Of a stretch of 64,000 bases of DNA, positions 26,069-34,404 are shown piece by piece. This stretch comes from Tepidisphaeraceae bacterium. GTDB taxonomy: Bacteria > Planctomycetota > Phycisphaerae > Tepidisphaerales > Tepidisphaeraceae. The notes under the pieces are model-generated. The model did no database searches, had not been told where the DNA came from, and saw only the letters and a list, made by a program, of their open reading frames with translations. Each line of letters starts with the position of its first letter. Positions within the stretch are counted from its first letter, which is position 1. Both the position numbers and the translations under genes were made by a program. The DNA is taken from positions 183,898-247,897 of the forward strand of contig DASYHQ010000026.1 of the NCBI GenBank assembly GCA_035998445.1, read 5' to 3'.

Positions 26069-26086
26069 ATTTTGACTAATCAAAAT
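26069..26086. promoter_or_regulatory. Candidate MntR/DtxR operator
   Basis: ATTTTGA-CTAA-TCAAAAT, a perfect palindrome with 7-bp arms, is the only AT-rich dyad in the 141-bp gap between the binding-protein gene and the divergent mntR. Size, symmetry and position fit DtxR-family operators; it sits immediately upstream of the binding-protein ribosome-binding site, so binding would block the operon promoter or leader. Confidence 0.65.
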
Positions 26087-26195
26087 AGCGTGCTCATACT
26101 AGGCGAACTACAATGGCAGGTCAACTGTGGCGAAATCGCGGGGTGGGTTAAGTCAACGGTGAAGCCCCGCGAGAAAACAGGCGAAAATTGGAAAA

Positions 26196-26858
26196 ATGGC
26201 CAGTGTTACCGTCGAAAATTACCTGAAACACCTCTACGTGCAGCAGCAGCACGCAGTTGCAGGTGCGCTCGTGCCGATGGGTAAGCTGGCGGCCGCGATG
26301 GGCGTGGTGCCGGGGACCGCCACCACGATGGTGAAGGCGCTGGCCGATTCCGGGCTGGTGCAGTACGAGCCGCGCGAGGGTGTGCGGCTGACCCATCCAG
26401 GCGAGCAGTTGGCGCTGCACGTCCTAAGGCGGCACCGGCTGGTCGAACTCTTCCTCGTAAAGGTGCTCGGGCTCGATTGGAGCCACGTCCACGCCGAGGC
26501 GGAAGAGCTGGAACACGCGATCAGCGACCGGGTGCTGGAACGCATCGACGCCCTGCTCGGCCACCCGCAGACCGACCCGCACGGCGACCCGATCCCCACC
26601 GCCAGTGGTGAGGTCGCCTCCCCCACCCTCGCCAGCCTCGCCGACGCCGCGGTGGGCAAACCGCTGCGCATCGCGCGGGTCATTGATCAGGATCCCGCGT
26701 TTCTGCAGTTCGTCCACCGTTGCGGCCTAACGCCCGGCGTCGCGGTGGTGGTTGAGCGGAAGGAGGCCGTGTCGGATTCGATCGTGGTCAAGCCCAAAGG
26801 CACGGCCGCCGTCACGCTCGGCACCGGCGCGGCGGCGAAGATCCTGGTGAAGGTATAG
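26196..26858 (+). CDS. MntR/DtxR-family metal-responsive repressor
   Basis: 220 aa. N-terminal winged helix (1-70, VENYLKHLYV then GKLAAAMGVVPGTATTMVKA), metal-binding/dimerisation domain with RRHRLVELFL and WSHVHAEAEELEH, and a C-terminal SH3-like FeoA domain (about 150-220). In place of the Asp and Glu that Bacillus MntR has at positions 8 and 11 it shows Asn and Lys by simple alignment, so metal choice may differ. Divergent from the transport operon it presumably controls through the palindrome at 26069. The domain architecture is shared with the C-termini of both permeases. Confidence 0.9.
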   Translation: MASVTVENYLKHLYVQQQHAVAGALVPMGKLAAAMGVVPGTATTMVKALADSGLVQYEPREGVRLTHPGEQLALHVLRRHRLVELFLVKVLGLDWSHVHAEAEELEHAISDRVLERIDALLGHPQTDPHGDPIPTASGEVASPTLASLADAAVGKPLRIARVIDQDPAFLQFVHRCGLTPGVAVVVERKEAVSDSIVVKPKGTAAVTLGTGAAAKILVKV

Positions 26859-27192
26859 GCGCGCTGAGGGACGGTTGATTCACCAAACTCCTCGAGTCGC
26901 GCCAGCTGTCATCCCGATGGGAGGCTTGCCGACCTGAGGGATCTCCCAAGGCCGAGAACCGTCCGTAGCTCGAGATCCCTCAGGTCGCCAGGGCTCCCAT
27001 CGGGATGACAACTGCGCGCGAGGCGACAGGGTTTTGTGCGCTAACCTTTAGGCTCCGCTTGGGATGCCAGTCCTGGAAGTCGTGGTGGACCTGACAGTCG
27101 GAAACTGCTTCACATTCCCCCACTTCGCCCGCTCCCCTCTGTCAACCTTCGCATTATCATCCCCGCTCCACCTCAACCACAGGAGCAGGATC
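26859..27192. repeat. Gap with repeat R2 (26908-27009)
   Basis: Holds a complete R2 (GTCATCCCGATGGGAGG to CCCATCGGGATGAC) and a trailing phrase (GGCGACAGGGTTTTGTGCGC) that recurs in part after the R2 at 60517. No gene seen. Confidence 0.75.
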
Positions 27193-28185
27193 ATGTCCAT
27201 CAACTATCGTCAACTCGGTCGCAGCGGTCTGAAGGTTAGCCCGCTTTGCCTTGGCACCATGAACTTCGGCCCGCAGACCAGCGAGCCCGACAGCTTCGCG
27301 ATTATGGATAAGTCGCTCGAGATCGGCATCAACTTCTTCGACACCGCCGACGTGTACGGCTGGAAGAAAGGGGAAGGCGTCACCGAGAGCATCCTCGGCC
27401 GATGGTTTGCCCAAGGTGAGGGCCGGCGCGATCGCGTGGTGCTGGCGACGAAGGTGTTCGGCGACATGGACCTGCCCGGCACGCCCGACCCCAACTTCGC
27501 GCGCGGCCTGAGTGCCCGCAAGATCATCATGGCGTGCGAGCGCAGCCTGAAGCGCATGCAGACGGACTGGATCGACCTCTACCAGATGCACCACGTCGAT
27601 CGGCAGACCCCATTCGAGGAAATCTGGCAGGCCTTCGAGGTGCTGGTGAAGCAGGGCAAGGTCGTCTACGTCGGCAGCAGCAACTTCGCCGGCTGGGACA
27701 TCGCCACTGCCCAGTGGAGCGCGAAGGAGAAGAACTTCATCGGGCTGGTCGCTGAGCAAAGCGTCTACAACCTGGACAACCGCACGGTGGAACTGGAAGT
27801 CGTCCCCGCCTGCCGACACTACGGTTTGGGCATCATCCCGTGGAGCCCGCTGGCGGGTGGCTTGCTGGGCGGCGCGCTGAAGAAGCAGCAGAGCGGTCGC
27901 CGTAGTGGTGAAGGGTTTGAGAAGCGCGTCGAATCGAAGCGGACGCAGCTGGAAGCGTTCGAAGGGCTGTGTCAGGAAATCGGTGAATCACCAGCCGACG
28001 TCGCTTTGGCGTGGTTGCTCAGCAATCCTGTCGTGACCGCTCCGATCATCGGACCTCGAACCATGGAACAATTGACGGGTTCGCTACGGGCGACCGAGAT
28101 CAAATTGTCGCCAGAGACGATGGCATCGTTGGATAAGATCTTCCCAGGTCCAGGTGGAGAAGCGCCGAAGCCGTACGCGTGGTAA
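27193..28185 (+). CDS. Aldo/keto reductase
   Basis: 330 aa NADPH-dependent (beta/alpha)8 oxidoreductase. Motifs: GRSGLKVSPLCLGTMNFG at the N-terminus, FFDTADVYG with catalytic Asp and Tyr, the catalytic Lys in VLATKVFGD, and the active-site His in YQMHHVD. Cofactor-binding IIGPRTMEQL is near the end. Start at 27193 has AGGAG seven bases upstream; the longer frame before it is intergenic. Substrate unknown; single-gene unit followed by inverted repeat R9. Confidence 0.92.
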   Translation: MSINYRQLGRSGLKVSPLCLGTMNFGPQTSEPDSFAIMDKSLEIGINFFDTADVYGWKKGEGVTESILGRWFAQGEGRRDRVVLATKVFGDMDLPGTPDPNFARGLSARKIIMACERSLKRMQTDWIDLYQMHHVDRQTPFEEIWQAFEVLVKQGKVVYVGSSNFAGWDIATAQWSAKEKNFIGLVAEQSVYNLDNRTVELEVVPACRHYGLGIIPWSPLAGGLLGGALKKQQSGRRSGEGFEKRVESKRTQLEAFEGLCQEIGESPADVALAWLLSNPVVTAPIIGPRTMEQLTGSLRATEIKLSPETMASLDKIFPGPGGEAPKPYAW

Positions 28186-28215
28186 GTCTTGTTGAGGGGA
28201 CTCGATGTAGACCCT

Positions 28216-28360
28216 AAGGGGCTTGCCACTTCAGTGGCACGCTCCCCTGTCCTTCTCACAAACGCAAACGACGCCCCTGGAACTTTAGTTCCACGGGCGT
28301 CGCTTATTCTCGGTCTCTAGCGTGGGCGCCAGAGCGTGCCACTGAAGTGGCAAGCCCCTT
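28216..28360. repeat. Nested inverted repeat R9
   Basis: 28216-28244 is the exact reverse complement of 28332-28360 (29 bp). Each arm carries its own dyad GCCACT-TC-AGTGGC, and a third hairpin (28270-28301, GACGCCC...GGGCGTC with GGAAC-TTTA-GTTCC at its tip) fills the centre. It lies between the aldo/keto reductase and the convergent small gene and may act as a two-way terminator. Confidence 0.85.
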
Positions 28361-28380
28361 GTAAGACTCCATGCGAGCGA

Positions 28381-28590
28381 CTAGTTCATCTTCGCGGGCT
28401 CGAAGCCGGTGCAACCGCTGACGGGCGTCACCATCAGGTGAAGCGACACGTGCTGCGGATGACCGCACTCCTCAACCATGTCCGGCGGAGCCTGGTGCTT
28501 CGTGCGGATCTGCACGAGATTGGGCTCGTTGTTATGACCTTCGCCAAAGTGAGTGCAAAGACCGCATTGACCATCGTGAATTGCGAGCAT
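28381..28590 (-). CDS. Small Cys/His-rich protein
   Basis: 69 aa from the ATG at 28590, preceded by a textbook AAAGGAG at a spacing of six. It contains the sequence DGQCGLCTHFGEGH near the start, then a CGHPQH segment and a final Cys (SGCTGFEPA). Four Cys and seven His suggest a bound metal, but I do not recognise a family. No signal peptide or membrane helix. The excellent ribosome-binding site and convergent isolated position support a real gene. Confidence 0.75.
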   Translation of the reverse strand: MLAIHDGQCGLCTHFGEGHNNEPNLVQIRTKHQAPPDMVEECGHPQHVSLHLMVTPVSGCTGFEPAKMN

Positions 28591-28926
28591 GATAATCTCC
28601 TTTTGTTGAACCACTCTCGTATCCCCACTATCGCAACTCATGGGCCACCACTGCAAGAAAAAAGCCGGATGAGAATCAGATTCAACTACTTGATTTACAT
28701 GGGTTTACGAGATTGTGTCTCAGCGGGCATGCAATTGTGACTCGGTCTCTATAAAGGCAATATATTAAGGGCGATGGACGGGCAGTTCTGAACGCGTTTG
28801 GAGTGGCCGAAAGGTGTTCGCAGTGGGAACGGGCCCCCTCCCAACCTCCCCCGGAGTACCGGGAGAGGGGCAGGAGCGTGCTCGCGACTCTAAACGCATC
28901 CTTAGGATGAAGAACGGCAGGACTCG
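28591..28926. other. AT-richer gap between two minus-strand genes
   Basis: Contains the likely promoter of the small Cys/His gene in an AT-rich stretch (about 28670-28775) and half of an R3 element (about 28840-28871). No gene seen. Confidence 0.5.
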
Positions 28927-29475
28927 TCAATTCAACGACGGATCGTCCGGCAGGTCTTCCGGTGTGGCCTTCAGTTCGGCCGTCAGGATCGTCACCCACT
29001 TCTGCCACTGGCGCGGCCCCGGGTCGAACACCTGCTTCGGCGTCACGGGCGCTTGCAGCCAAGAGCCGATCTCAATCTCCCCTTCGAGCTGTTCCGAGCT
29101 CCAGCCCGCATAGCCGGCGAAGAAGCGTCTGGCGGACCGGTCCTCGTCGCGCAGCAGGGCCTCCACATCGTCCCGGTCTGCGGTGAAGTGGACGCCGGGG
29201 GCGATCTCGATCTGCGAGCGGTTCGGGTCGTCGTGGACGACCACTAACGGTCCCTCGCACGGCCCACCGCCGTGCAGCGTGCCGGTGACCTCGATCGACT
29301 CGTCGTCCATCGCCTGCCGCACGACCTGCTGCAGCGAAACCTCCAGTGGCCGGTTGACGATCAGCCCTAAGGCGCCGTTCTCGTCGTGCGACACCATCAG
29401 GATCACCGCCCGCGCGAAGTTCGGGTCCAGCAACTGGGGTGAGGCGATCAGCAGCTTGCCTGTAAGCGACGACAT
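28927..29475 (-). CDS. YqgE/AlgH family protein
   Basis: 182 aa, the full usual length. Family landmarks: SLTGKLLIASPQLLDPNF at the N-terminus, HDENGALGLIVNRPLE, the GGGPCEGPLVVVH segment, and RRFFAGYAGWSSEQLEGEI. Cytoplasmic protein of uncertain role, once linked to alginate regulation in Pseudomonas. The longer frame upstream overlaps the next gene and is noise. Last of a three-gene minus-strand group with the hemolysin-III protein and Mug. Confidence 0.93.
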   Translation of the reverse strand: MSSLTGKLLIASPQLLDPNFARAVILMVSHDENGALGLIVNRPLEVSLQQVVRQAMDDESIEVTGTLHGGGPCEGPLVVVHDDPNRSQIEIAPGVHFTADRDDVEALLRDEDRSARRFFAGYAGWSSEQLEGEIEIGSWLQAPVTPKQVFDPGPRQWQKWVTILTAELKATPEDLPDDPSLN

Positions 29476-29498
29476 GACCGGGTTCCCAAAAGCAATCC

Positions 29499-30221
29499 CT
29501 ACGCCGCCTGTGGCAACACGTACCACAGGATCATCAGAAAATGGCAGACGCTGCCGGCGATCACGAACAGATGCCAGATCGCGTGGTTGAACGGTAACCT
29601 CTCCCACAGGAAGAAGATCACCCCACCACTGTAGGCCAAGCCCCCCGCCAGCAACCACGCCCAACCACCGGCCGGCATGACCGCGAGCATCGGCTTCACC
29701 GCCACCACGAGCATCCAGCCCATCGCCAGGTACATCATGGTCGACAGCAGGCGGAACCGTTCGACGAAGAACAGCTTCAGCACCACACCGATGGCCGCAG
29801 TGATCCAGATGATCGCAAAGAGCGTCCAGCCCCAGCTGCCATACAACGTGATCAACAGCACCGGCGTGTACGTGCCCGCGATGAGCAGGTAAATCGACGC
29901 GTGGTCCAAGATGAGCGCCCGATACTTCCACCGCCCGATCGGCAGCGCATGGTAGAGCGTGCTGGCCAGATACGTCAGCACGAGACACCCGCCGAACACG
30001 CTCAGCGTCACCACGCGCACGGTGTCCCCGGTGGCTTTGGCGAGCATCACCAGCACCACCAGCCCCGCGATGGCCAGCAGCGTGCCGATGCCATGCGTGA
30101 TGGTGTTGACGATCTCCTCAAGTCTGGTTTCCAGATGCTTGGTCAATCCGTCCTTTGGCAAGGGCACCTTCGAGGCATTGCGCGGCCCCTCAACCTTAGC
30201 AGTCGTTCCGGAGTGAGTCAC
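29499..30221 (-). CDS. Hemolysin III / PAQR-family membrane protein
   Basis: 240 aa with seven predicted membrane segments. Family motifs: NTITHGIGTLLAIAGL, the first His motif in STLYHALP, LDHASIYLLIAGTYTP, and the closing FNHAIWHLFVIAG with two conserved His. PAQR-type proteins may be metal-dependent hydrolases. The GTG start at 30221 overlaps the stop of the upstream Mug gene as GTGA, so the two are translationally coupled. Confidence 0.92.
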   Translation of the reverse strand: MTHSGTTAKVEGPRNASKVPLPKDGLTKHLETRLEEIVNTITHGIGTLLAIAGLVVLVMLAKATGDTVRVVTLSVFGGCLVLTYLASTLYHALPIGRWKYRALILDHASIYLLIAGTYTPVLLITLYGSWGWTLFAIIWITAAIGVVLKLFFVERFRLLSTMMYLAMGWMLVVAVKPMLAVMPAGGWAWLLAGGLAYSGGVIFFLWERLPFNHAIWHLFVIAGSVCHFLMILWYVLPQAA

Positions 30222-30781
30222 GCCGTGGCCACCACGGCTTCCCTTAGCTCGCGAAAGACCACCGCGAGGCTCGCCGGCGTGTAGTGTGCGTTCAGCCCGC
30301 TGGGGTTCGGCAACACCCAGATCAGAGCATCGCCGATGCGCTCCTCCTGTCGGCCCAGCGTCGCCTTCGGACGATCGAACGCAGACCGATAGGCCCCGAT
30401 GCCCAGGAACGCCACGACGCGCGGCTTGTACTTCTTCACCTTCCGCGCCAGCGCCTTCCCGCCGGCGATCAGCTCATCCTTCGACAGTTCATCCGCGGTC
30501 GCGGTGGTGCGCATGACGACGTTGGTAATGCCGTACCCCATCTTCAGCAACTCCGCCTTCTCCGCGGGCAACAGCAACCGTTCGGTAAACCCACCGGCGT
30601 ACAGCGCTGGCCAGAACCGGTTGCCCGGTTTTGCAAAGTGATGCCCCGTTGCGCCGGAGTACAGGCCGGGGTTGATCCCGCAGAACAGGATTTTCAGGTT
30701 CGGCGCGATCAGGTCCGCGATGGACTTGCCGTTGGCGGCAACAAGGTCGGCGCGGGTGGGCCTGTAAGGGGTTGATTTCAT
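30218..30781 (-). CDS. mug: G/U mismatch-specific DNA glycosylase
   Basis: 187 aa uracil-DNA glycosylase superfamily enzyme that removes uracil or thymine opposite G. Active-site motif GINPGLYSGATGHHFAKPGN with the family-2 Asn, and C-terminal LPNPSGLNAHYT. Start at MKSTPYRPT (30781); the in-frame extension upstream lacks conservation. First gene of the mug-hemolysin III pair. Confidence 0.92.
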   Translation of the reverse strand: MKSTPYRPTRADLVAANGKSIADLIAPNLKILFCGINPGLYSGATGHHFAKPGNRFWPALYAGGFTERLLLPAEKAELLKMGYGITNVVMRTTATADELSKDELIAGGKALARKVKKYKPRVVAFLGIGAYRSAFDRPKATLGRQEERIGDALIWVLPNPSGLNAHYTPASLAVVFRELREAVVATA

Positions 30782-30936
30782 TCTGCTAGCCTGTTCCTCA
30801 TCGATTCTGCGCGTTGCTCCGATTGCCGATTCCTTTTCACAATTGCTTCCGCCCGCTCGAAGACGCAACAGTTTCCCGGTACGCTGGTAGACCTTGTAAG
30901 CAATCGAGTCTCACTTCACCCCAAGGAAATCGGCAG

Positions 30937-32094
30937 ATGACCAATCCAGTGTATGCCCGGCAGGACGTCGAAGCGAAGCAGGTCGTCGAGGACTGGGGCA
31001 GCCTGCGCTGGCTGGCCAACGGGTCGGTCGGCAACGTGCAGGGGCTGACGCTCGGACGGGTCGTCATCAAGAAGGGCAAGTCCAACCCACGGCACGCGCA
31101 CCCTGGCGCCGAAGAGGTCCTGTACCTGCTCAGCGGACAGCTCCGCCACACGATTGGCGATCAGTCCGTCATGCTGAACCCCGGCGACACCGTCGCGATT
31201 CCCGATGGCGTCTTTCACAACGCGTACAGCATTGGTGACGAGGACGCCGACATGATCGTCGCCTACTCCACCGGTCGGCGGTCGTTCGTGCTGGAAGACA
31301 AGGCGAGCGCCGTCCACGAGAGCGGTGGTGGCTTCACCATCCACGACCTCACGATCAGTCCCTGCTGCAACCAGAACATGGAGCTGGAACCCGTGCTGGC
31401 CGAGTACGCGAAGATCGGCTTCAAAAACTTTGAGGTCTTCACCACCTGGGCCAAGAGCGCGGTCGACATCAACCGCGACCCGGCCGAATACCTGCAGCTG
31501 GCAGCAAAGTACGGCATGCGGTTCACGTCGTTCCACCTGCCGGCGATCGCCGACGACTTTGATGCATCGCTCGAGCGCGCGATCAGCGCGATGAAGTTCG
31601 CCAAGGCCCTTGGCTGCGAGGTCGCGATCTACAAGGGTAACAGCCGCGACCTGATGATCCGCGGCGCCAAGCCATTCCTGGACGCCACCGAAAGCCTCGG
31701 CGTGACGCCCGTGCTGCAGAACCACGTCGGCACGCCGATCACCACGCTCGACGACTACGCCGCCGTCATCAAGGGCATCAACGATTCGCGCATGAAGTCG
31801 CTGCTGGAGGTGGGCATGTTCCACGCGGTGGGCACTTCGTGGAAGCAGGGGTACGACCTGCTGGGTGACAGCATCGCGCTCGTACACATCAAGGACATGG
31901 TCGGCGCGCAGCCTGTGCCGTTCGGCACCGGTGAGGTCGATTTGCCCGGCCTGCTTAAGCACCTGCGTGCCGTGCACTACGGCGGGCGCATCGTGATCGA
32001 GATGGACAAGCGGCCCGACCCGGAAAACACGCTGCGTTACCTGACCGATTCCATCAACTACTTCCGAGACACCTGTGGAGTGAGCATCCCATGA
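30937..32094 (+). CDS. Cupin fused to a sugar isomerase/epimerase (AP-endonuclease-2-like) domain
   Basis: 385 aa with two enzymes in one chain. Residues about 5-115 are a cupin (HAHPGAEEVLYLLSGQL, PGDTVAIPDGVFHNAYS, with metal-binding His/Glu). Residues about 135-385 are a xylose-isomerase-like TIM barrel (GFKNFEVFTTWAKS, SFHLPAIADDFD, NHVGTPITTLDDY, LVHIKDMVGAQPVPFGTGE) with Glu/His/Asp metal ligands. AAGGAA sits eight bases before the ATG at 30937. Its stop overlaps the next start as ATGA. The pair points to catabolism or modification of a sugar or inositol; the substrate is unknown. Confidence 0.88.
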   Translation: MTNPVYARQDVEAKQVVEDWGSLRWLANGSVGNVQGLTLGRVVIKKGKSNPRHAHPGAEEVLYLLSGQLRHTIGDQSVMLNPGDTVAIPDGVFHNAYSIGDEDADMIVAYSTGRRSFVLEDKASAVHESGGGFTIHDLTISPCCNQNMELEPVLAEYAKIGFKNFEVFTTWAKSAVDINRDPAEYLQLAAKYGMRFTSFHLPAIADDFDASLERAISAMKFAKALGCEVAIYKGNSRDLMIRGAKPFLDATESLGVTPVLQNHVGTPITTLDDYAAVIKGINDSRMKSLLEVGMFHAVGTSWKQGYDLLGDSIALVHIKDMVGAQPVPFGTGEVDLPGLLKHLRAVHYGGRIVIEMDKRPDPENTLRYLTDSINYFRDTCGVSIP

Positions 32095-33071
32095 GCGATC
32101 CCCGACTTTGCATCGTTGGCGCCGGCAACCTGTCGACCAACCGCATCTACCCCTACATCGGCACCGCCGGCGCGCAGCTCGTGGGCGTGTGTGACTTCGA
32201 TGCCGAAAAGGCGCAGCGCAACGCCCGTCGCTGGGGTGGCGAGGTCTTCAGCGACATGGCGAAGATGCTGACGGCCACTAAGCCCGATGGCGTGATCATC
32301 TGCGTCGGCCCCGAGGCGCACGCGGCGCTGTCGCGCGTCGCGATGAACATGGGCGTGCCCGTCTACACCGAAAAGCCCCCCGCCCCCACCGCGGCCGAAG
32401 CGCTGGAGCTGGCGCGCCTGTCGAAGCAGACCGGCGTGCTCTGCACCAACGCATTCAAGAAACGCTACAACGTCGCCTACAATCGCGCCAAACAGTGGAT
32501 GGCCGGCTTCCCCCCAACCGATCTGTCGTCGATCTCGATCGACAACTGCTCGGCCAAGTTCAAGAACGACGGCTCGCTGCGCGGGAGCTTCCTGTTCGAC
32601 TTCGGCGTTCACTCGATGGACCTCATCACCTACCTGGGTGGCGACATCGAGCAGGTCTTCGCGTTCAGCAAGGGCCTTGACGCTTACGCGATCGCGATCC
32701 GCTTCGCCAGCGGCGCCGTGGGCACGCTGACGATCAACGACTTCCGCACCTATAACCTGCCCACCGAGGAGGTCGAGATCACGCTGACCGATGGCAACTT
32801 CATGACGATCCACAACTCGTCGGTCTACCGCATCTCCGAAAAGGGCAAGGGCGCCGAGTGGCGCGAGCCCCCCACCTTCATCAGCGCCGGCGACAGCGGC
32901 AACGACACCGGCCATTTGGCCGAGATCGTCGACTTCGTGAAGGCGATCGGCGAGAAGCGCACGACGCGCTCGAACATCTACGAGAGCTACAAGAGCCTGA
33001 TGCTGTACGAGGCCATCGTGCGCGCCGTTGAGACGGGGCAGGCGCAACGGATGGTTTACGAGACGATCTAA
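32091..33071 (+). CDS. Gfo/Idh/MocA-family oxidoreductase
   Basis: 326 aa NAD(P)-dependent dehydrogenase. Rossmann loop IVGAGNLSTNRIYP is slightly unusual (GAGNLS in place of the usual GxGxxG), then the catalytic EKPPAPTAAEAL and the GVHSMDLITYLGGD helix with the conserved His/Asp. Start overlaps the stop of the cupin-isomerase gene by four bases, so both proteins probably act on one substrate in sequence. No transporter lies alongside. Confidence 0.9.
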   Translation: MSDPRLCIVGAGNLSTNRIYPYIGTAGAQLVGVCDFDAEKAQRNARRWGGEVFSDMAKMLTATKPDGVIICVGPEAHAALSRVAMNMGVPVYTEKPPAPTAAEALELARLSKQTGVLCTNAFKKRYNVAYNRAKQWMAGFPPTDLSSISIDNCSAKFKNDGSLRGSFLFDFGVHSMDLITYLGGDIEQVFAFSKGLDAYAIAIRFASGAVGTLTINDFRTYNLPTEEVEITLTDGNFMTIHNSSVYRISEKGKGAEWREPPTFISAGDSGNDTGHLAEIVDFVKAIGEKRTTRSNIYESYKSLMLYEAIVRAVETGQAQRMVYETI

Positions 33072-33186
33072 GGCGATCGGGTGACGGCTACTGTGGGGCA
33101 GGATGAAATCAGAAACCCTAAGTCCCAATGTCAGACAAACGACCAGTCACCAAATCCCAATCGGAATGGTGCGCCCCACACGAATC

Positions 33187-33268
33187 GTCATCCTGAGGTA
33201 CCCCGAAGGATCTCCCCCCGTATTCGCTTCGGGAAGGAAGAGATCCTTCGGAGTACCTCAGGATGACG
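33187..33268. repeat. Intergenic repeat R4
   Basis: Complete R4 copy: GTCATCCTGAGGTACCCCGA paired with its near reverse complement ending CTCAGGATGAC, around CCGTATTCGCTTCGGGAAGG. Preceded by an R6 phrase (about 33110-33172). Confidence 0.85.
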
Positions 33269-33361
33269 AAATTCATTAGGCCCATCGGTCCCGCTCTTTC
33301 TTACTGCCCACTCGCCCCAATCCCGGTAGCCGCGACCGATCGGTGGTGCTACCGTTAGAAC

Positions 33362-33931
33362 ATGCAGGCGGACGAACCCACCGACGCGCCGGCCACGACC
33401 GAGACGATCCCGTGCCCCGGCTGTGACGAGGAGATCGAGATCGACCGGTCGGCCGGCGATAGCTTCCGCTGCCCCTATTGCAACGTCTCCTTCTCGCTCG
33501 GTAGTGGAGACGACGATGGCACCACCGACGACGGTGAGGCCGAGCGGACCGAGCTGGAGCGACGGACCGATGAGGAGTTGGACGGCCTCCGCATTCGCCA
33601 GTTCGCCGCCGAACGACGGGCGGCGTACCGCCAGCGGTCGTACGTGATCGTCGCGCTCGGTGGTTCCGCCGTGGCGGCCGGCCAATTGGTGTGGATGACC
33701 TATCAGCACGTGCGTCGCGCGGGATGGGAATGGAAGCCGATCGGCTACGTGCTGTTCGCGATCGCATGCGCAGTGGCGGCCGTCATGCTATCCAAGCAGG
33801 TGCGCGCCATGACGCGAGCCCTCACCGCAAGCGCCGGTGCCACATCCACATCGAACAGCGATCGCGAGCCCGACTTCTCGACGCTGGGTGATGGCAGCGA
33901 TCGCTGGCAGAAGTTGAACGAGGTGCGGTAA
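33362..33931 (+). CDS. Zinc-ribbon protein with two membrane helices
   Basis: 189 aa. Zinc ribbon IPCPGCDEEIEI...FRCPYCNVSF (about 17-44), an acidic stretch, a charged helix (about 65-95), then two hydrophobic segments (about 96-115 and 127-145) and a polar tail. Unknown function; similar plan to the protein at 18979 but not obviously homologous beyond the ribbon. Confidence 0.8.
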   Translation: MQADEPTDAPATTETIPCPGCDEEIEIDRSAGDSFRCPYCNVSFSLGSGDDDGTTDDGEAERTELERRTDEELDGLRIRQFAAERRAAYRQRSYVIVALGGSAVAAGQLVWMTYQHVRRAGWEWKPIGYVLFAIACAVAAVMLSKQVRAMTRALTASAGATSTSNSDREPDFSTLGDGSDRWQKLNEVR

Positions 33932-33963
33932 GCCGAGCGCCGAGCGGAATGCATTCAAACAAA

Positions 33964-33993
33964 AACGCCCAGCCACATCAGTGGCTAGGCGTT
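33964..33993. terminator. Hairpin between convergent genes
   Basis: AACGCCCAGCCAC pairs with GTGGCTAGGCGTT (13 positions, one mismatch) around ATCA, with an A-run on the left and TCG on the right. It lies midway between two converging genes, so it probably terminates both; the A-run works as U-run for the minus strand. Confidence 0.75.
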
Positions 33994-34032
33994 CGTCTTG
34001 GAAGCCTGTCAGTTCAACCCTGCGGCCGTTCC

Positions 34033-34404
34033 TTACGGTTCGGGCGGGCTGAACTGGAGTTCCGTGAGATACTCGTACATCGCCGTCGCGGTGTTGTGGG
34101 CGGGATCGTCACCCTCGTGCAGCAGGGTGAAGTTCTCCTCTGCCGCCGCCTGGGCGAGGTCGCGCAGGGCACCGCGATAGGCGCTCTTGTCCAACGCCTG
34201 ATGATACTTCTCAGCGAAGTAATCGTAGGCGTCAGGGTGTTTTTCGAACCAGTCCCACAGCTTCGGCGAGGGCCCGAGGTGCGGCAGGACGTGATCGACG
34301 GCGCACCACTCGCGCAGGTCTTTCGTCATCCCGTGCGGCTCAACCCAGATGCGCTGGCCGTCGTCGTCTTCGATCGGTTCAAGGAAATGCTTGATCTTGA
34401 TCAT
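34033..34404 (-). CDS. DUF488 (YeaO-like) family protein
   Basis: 123 aa cytoplasmic protein. MIKIKHFLEPIEDDDGQRIWVEP at the N-terminus, PSPKLWDWFEKHPDAYDYFAEKY, and FTLLHEGDDPAHNTATAM correspond to conserved blocks of DUF488. The conserved Arg of the VDRLWPRG block is replaced (EPHGMTKDL). Function unknown. Start at 34404 has GAGG nine bases upstream; the longer frame is not conserved. Confidence 0.8.
   Translation of the reverse strand: MIKIKHFLEPIEDDDGQRIWVEPHGMTKDLREWCAVDHVLPHLGPSPKLWDWFEKHPDAYDYFAEKYHQALDKSAYRGALRDLAQAAAEENFTLLHEGDDPAHNTATAMYEYLTELQFSPPEP

Noticed and set aside
24249..26069. 606-codon plus-strand frame opposite the metal operon
   Set aside because: Antisense shadow of the ATPase and binding-protein genes.
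28216..28360. Insertion sequence
   Set aside because: The inverted repeat encloses only 87 bp, too short for a transposase; it is treated as a hairpin element.
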